From the NCBI GenBank assembly GCA_955652215.1, contig CATPAX010000178.1, positions 1 through 7,257 on the forward strand: 7,257 nucleotides of DNA. The letters are read 5' to 3'. The notes beneath the pieces are model-generated. The model ran no database searches. It was not told the DNA's origin and saw nothing but the letters and a program-made list of their open reading frames with translations. The number at the start of each line of letters is the position of its first letter. Within the stretch, counting starts at the first letter, position 1. The translations under genes were made by a program, and so were the position numbers. The stretch is from an uncultured Solirubrobacteraceae bacterium. GTDB taxonomy: Bacteria > Actinomycetota > Thermoleophilia > Solirubrobacterales > Solirubrobacteraceae. This document shows positions 5,376 through 7,257 of this stretch, in pieces.

Positions 5376-6590
5376 ATGGACTTCGAGCTCTCCGACCGCA
5401 CCAAGGACTACCGCCAGCGCCTGCTGCGGTTCATGGACGAGCACGTGTATCCCGCCGAGCGGACGTACCACGAGCAGCTATCCGCGGCGCAGGACCCGCA
5501 CGCCCATCCGCCGGTGATGGAGGAGCTGAAGGAGCGCGCCCAGGATCTTGGGTTGTGGAACCTGTTCCTTCCCCACGAGGACCCGTCGCTCGGGGTGCCG
5601 GGCCTCAGCAACCTCGAGTACGCCCCGCTCGCCGAGATCATGGGCCGCAGCCACATCGCCGCAGAGTCCTGCAACTGCTCTGCACCCGACACCGGCAACA
5701 TGGAAGTGCTCGCCCAGTTCGGCAGCCCCGAGCAGAAGGACCGCTGGCTGAGACCGCTGCTCGACGGGGAGATCCGGTCGGCTTTTGCGATGACCGAGCC
5801 CGCGGTGGCAAGCTCCGATGCCACCAACGTCGAGCTGCGGATCGTGCGCGACGGCGACGAGTACGTGCTGAGCGGTCGCAAGTGGTGGATCTCCGGCGCG
5901 ATGCGCGAGCGCTGCCGGATCATGATCGTAATGGGGAAGACCGACCCCGATGGACACCCCTACCGGCAGCAGTCGATGGTGCTCGTCCCGCGCGACGCTG
6001 ACGGCGTCACCATCGTCCGTAACCTGCCGGTGTTCGGCTATATCGACCAGGAAGGCCACGCCGAGATCTTGTTCGACGAGGTCCGCGTCCCGGCCTCGAA
6101 CTTGATTGGCGAGGAGGGCAACGGCTTTCTCATCTCTCAGGCACGTCTTGGGCCGGGCCGGATCCACCACTGCATGCGCTGCATCGGGGCGGCGGAGCGC
6201 GCGCTCGAGCTGATGTGTGCCCGCGCAGCCGCCAGGGTCACGTTCGGGCGCCGCGTGGCCGAGCGGGCGAACATCCAGGACTGGATCGCCGAGTCGCGGG
6301 TCGAGATCGAGATGGCACGCCTGCTGACGATGAAGGCCGCCTGGCTGATGGACACGGTCGGCAACAAGCACGCGCGCACCGAGATCGCGGCGATCAAGAT
6401 CGCGGCTCCCAATGTCGCCCTGAAGGTCGTCGATCGGGCGATCCAGGTCCACGGCGGAGGCGGGGTCAGCGACGATTTCCCACTCGCGTGGATGTACGCC
6501 CACCTGCGGACGCTGCGGCTTGCCGATGGTCCGGACGAGATCCACAAGCGCTCGATCGCGCGCCAAGAGCTACGCTCGTTCTTCGACTAG
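5376..6590 (+). CDS. Acyl-CoA dehydrogenase, ACAD10/11-like
   Basis: A 404-residue flavoprotein of normal family length, starting at the ATG that opens [16 protein letters not shown], a standard N-terminus for this group; upstream in-frame sequence is antisense to the SDR gene. It should oxidise the alpha-beta bond of an acyl-CoA thioester with FAD and pass electrons to electron-transfer flavoprotein. The order is an N-terminal helical domain (to about 130), a middle beta-domain with the FAD/substrate segment [15 protein letters not shown] (137-151) and KWWISGA, and a C-terminal helical domain with [13 protein letters not shown] and [15 protein letters not shown]. Other marks of the ACAD10/11 clade are [13 protein letters not shown] and LADGPDEIH near the C-terminus. 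In that segment D384 occupies the place of the catalytic Glu of medium-chain enzymes. Human ACAD11 acts on long-chain substrates, but chain length here is unknown. It diverges from the SDR gene and converges, 7 bp apart, on the SRPBCC gene. Confidence 0.93.
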   Translation: MDFELSDRTKDYRQRLLRFMDEHVYPAERTYHEQLSAAQDPHAHPPVMEELKERAQDLGLWNLFLPHEDPSLGVPGLSNLEYAPLAEIMGRSHIAAESCNCSAPDTGNMEVLAQFGSPEQKDRWLRPLLDGEIRSAFAMTEPAVASSDATNVELRIVRDGDEYVLSGRKWWISGAMRERCRIMIVMGKTDPDGHPYRQQSMVLVPRDADGVTIVRNLPVFGYIDQEGHAEILFDEVRVPASNLIGEEGNGFLISQARLGPGRIHHCMRCIGAAERALELMCARAAARVTFGRRVAERANIQDWIAESRVEIEMARLLTMKAAWLMDTVGNKHARTEIAAIKIAAPNVALKVVDRAIQVHGGGGVSDDFPLAWMYAHLRTLRLADGPDEIHKRSIARQELRSFFD

Positions 6591-6597
6591 GAAAGCC

Positions 6598-7041
6598 TCA
6601 GGCCGCGAGCCGCGGATCAAGCTCGTCCGCGATGCGCTCGACGGCCGTGTTCAGCGCGCCGGCGGCGAGCATCGCCTCGGTCGCGCACGCGAACAGGCGC
6701 CCGATCAGCCCCCGCCCGGTCACTTCAACCCTCGCGCACAGCTCGCTGCCGCCGTCCAGCGGCACCGCCACGTACTCCACGTCAAGGTCGATCGGGCCGG
6801 TGGCCTGAAGCGCGAGCCGTCCGCCGCGCGCCACGACTACCTCCACGTCGAACTCAACGCGCTGGTTGCTGAGTAGACCCGCGACGCGAAGTTTGTCGCC
6901 GGCGATGAGCCGGTCACGCGCGAAGTCTCGGACCTCGAACGGAAACGGAGCCCAGCGTGCGATCGCGTCCGGCCGCGTGAGCAGCTCGAGCACGTGGTCC
7001 GGAGCTCCATGCATACGCGCGTGCGTGGTCCAAATTCCCAT
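6598..7041 (-). CDS. SRPBCC (START/Bet v 1-like) superfamily protein
   Basis: A 147-residue protein with the typical SRPBCC layout. There is a short first strand (GIWTTHARMHGAPDHVLELL), a helix with the PDAIARWAPFPFEV segment near residues 24-38, a run of antiparallel strands (about 50-110: VEFDVEVVVA, LALQATGPI, VEYVAVPL, CARVEVTG), and a long C-terminal helix (about 112-140). The fold makes a deep hydrophobic pocket used by lipid-binding, cyclase and CoxG-like proteins; no specific reaction can be assigned. No signal peptide is visible. The start ATG at 7041 is preceded by a full AAAGGAGG, but only one base separates them, so translation may be inefficient or the true start codon may differ. 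Upstream, 56 bp away on the same strand, another gene ends, so they may form an operon. It converges on the acyl-CoA dehydrogenase gene. Confidence 0.82.
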   Translation of the reverse strand: MGIWTTHARMHGAPDHVLELLTRPDAIARWAPFPFEVRDFARDRLIAGDKLRVAGLLSNQRVEFDVEVVVARGGRLALQATGPIDLDVEYVAVPLDGGSELCARVEVTGRGLIGRLFACATEAMLAAGALNTAVERIADELDPRLAA

Positions 7042-7042
7042 T

Positions 7043-7050
7043 CCTCCTTT
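7043..7050 (-). promoter_or_regulatory. Full-strength ribosome binding site with one-base spacing
   Basis: On the minus strand AAAGGAGG ends one base before the ATG at 7041. The usual gap is about 5-9 bases. The next in-frame ATG is 9 codons downstream, too far away. The ATG at 7041 remains the best start, but the geometry is odd. Confidence 0.65.
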
Positions 7051-7079
7051 ATCGGCGCTCAGCGCGGGAAGGGTGAGCA

Positions 7080-7096
7080 GGCCCCTCCCCCGGGCC
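7080..7096 (-). terminator. Weak GC hairpin just after the right-edge gene
   Basis: GGCCC and GGGCC arms (5 bp) flank a 7-nt loop, starting one base after the minus-strand stop at 7098-7100. There is no T-tract and the stem is short. It may reduce readthrough into the SRPBCC gene, or it may be a by-product of high GC. Confidence 0.25.
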
Positions 7097-7097
7097 G

Positions 7098-7257
7098 CTA
7101 ATCCTCAGGCTCCGCGTCCGTGTCGCGCCGGTCCCAAAGGACCTTGGTCTCCGCGAGGCTCAGCAGCCGCCACCGCGTACTGCCGGGCTCGCGGACATAG
7201 ACGGTCGCGTCGACGATGCTGCGCACACTTTCGAGCGCGGCTGCCGCTGCCCGAGCA
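7098..7257 (-). CDS. C-terminal end of an unrecognised protein
   Basis: An open minus-strand frame enters from the right edge (first whole codon at 7256) and ends at TAG at 7098-7100, giving about 52 residues. Third positions are mostly G/C, in line with the neighbouring genes, which supports real coding. The visible part has an Ala-rich helix (ARAAAAALESVRSIV), a strand-like segment (DATVYVREPG), then RWRLLSLAETKVLWDRR and an acidic tail (DTDAEPED). I do not recognise the family. The gene lies 56 bp upstream of the SRPBCC gene on the same strand and may share a transcript with it. The start and most of the protein are outside the window. Confidence 0.55.
   Translation of the reverse strand, partial: ARAAAAALESVRSIVDATVYVREPGSTRWRLLSLAETKVLWDRRDTDAEPED

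Noticed and set aside
4550..6001. Long plus-strand open frame of 483 residues
   Set aside because: It is a shadow of the SDR gene and of the acyl-CoA dehydrogenase in another frame; composition is Arg/Gly/Pro-rich with no domain.
5478..6566. Long minus-strand open frame of 362 residues
   Set aside because: It is antisense to the clearly conserved acyl-CoA dehydrogenase; such open frames are common in GC-rich DNA.
7217..7257. Possible plus-strand gene start (ATG near the right edge)
   Set aside because: No ribosome site, only 14 codons visible, and the minus-strand frame has better codon use.

Overview
This is a GC-rich bacterial chromosomal window. It has strong G/C third-position bias, several GTG starts, weak or absent Shine-Dalgarno sites at many starts, and short intergenic gaps. 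Together with the protein types (a GAP/Sap-like membrane protein, an actinobacterial-style HxlR regulator, and an ACAD10/11-type acyl-CoA dehydrogenase beside an SDR), this suggests an actinobacterium, possibly of the Solirubrobacterales/Thermoleophilia type. That placement is an inference from style and families; no rRNA or marker gene is present. I see no mobile element, CRISPR array, tRNA or rRNA.

Left part (1-2607). Two HtrA-like (S1C) serine protease genes lie head-to-tail on the minus strand and are joined by an ATGA start/stop overlap. The upstream one (378-1268) is complete and has a PDZ domain. The second (1-381) runs off the left edge. Neither has a signal peptide or membrane anchor in the part visible. 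They diverge from an HxlR/DUF24-type winged-helix regulator gene (1350-1817) followed by a six-helix GAP/Sap-like membrane protein gene (1871-2590). A near-perfect 17-bp palindrome, ACTTGCAA-G-TTGCAAGT, sits in the divergent gap and is the obvious candidate operator for the regulator. A GC-rich hairpin closes the plus-strand unit.

Middle part (2608-4532). A less GC-rich gap with small repeats precedes a gene for a degenerate receiver + coiled coil + GAF + HD-GYP protein, a likely cyclic-di-GMP phosphodiesterase. Its receiver domain has lost the phosphorylation residues while its HD-GYP residues look intact.

Right part (4529-7257). A minus-strand SDR oxidoreductase converges on the HD-GYP gene, their stop codons sharing one CTAG. 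It diverges tightly from a plus-strand ACAD10/11-like acyl-CoA dehydrogenase (5376-6590). The two probably serve one lipid or acyl-CoA oxidation pathway of unknown substrate. A minus-strand SRPBCC-fold protein gene (6598-7041) converges on the dehydrogenase, and upstream of it is the C-terminal end of an unrecognised protein (7098-7257).

Nothing here is clearly a new system. The most unusual points are the protease pair facing an HxlR regulator that lacks the family's sensing cysteine but carries a C-terminal His/Cys cluster, and the pseudo-receiver HD-GYP protein.
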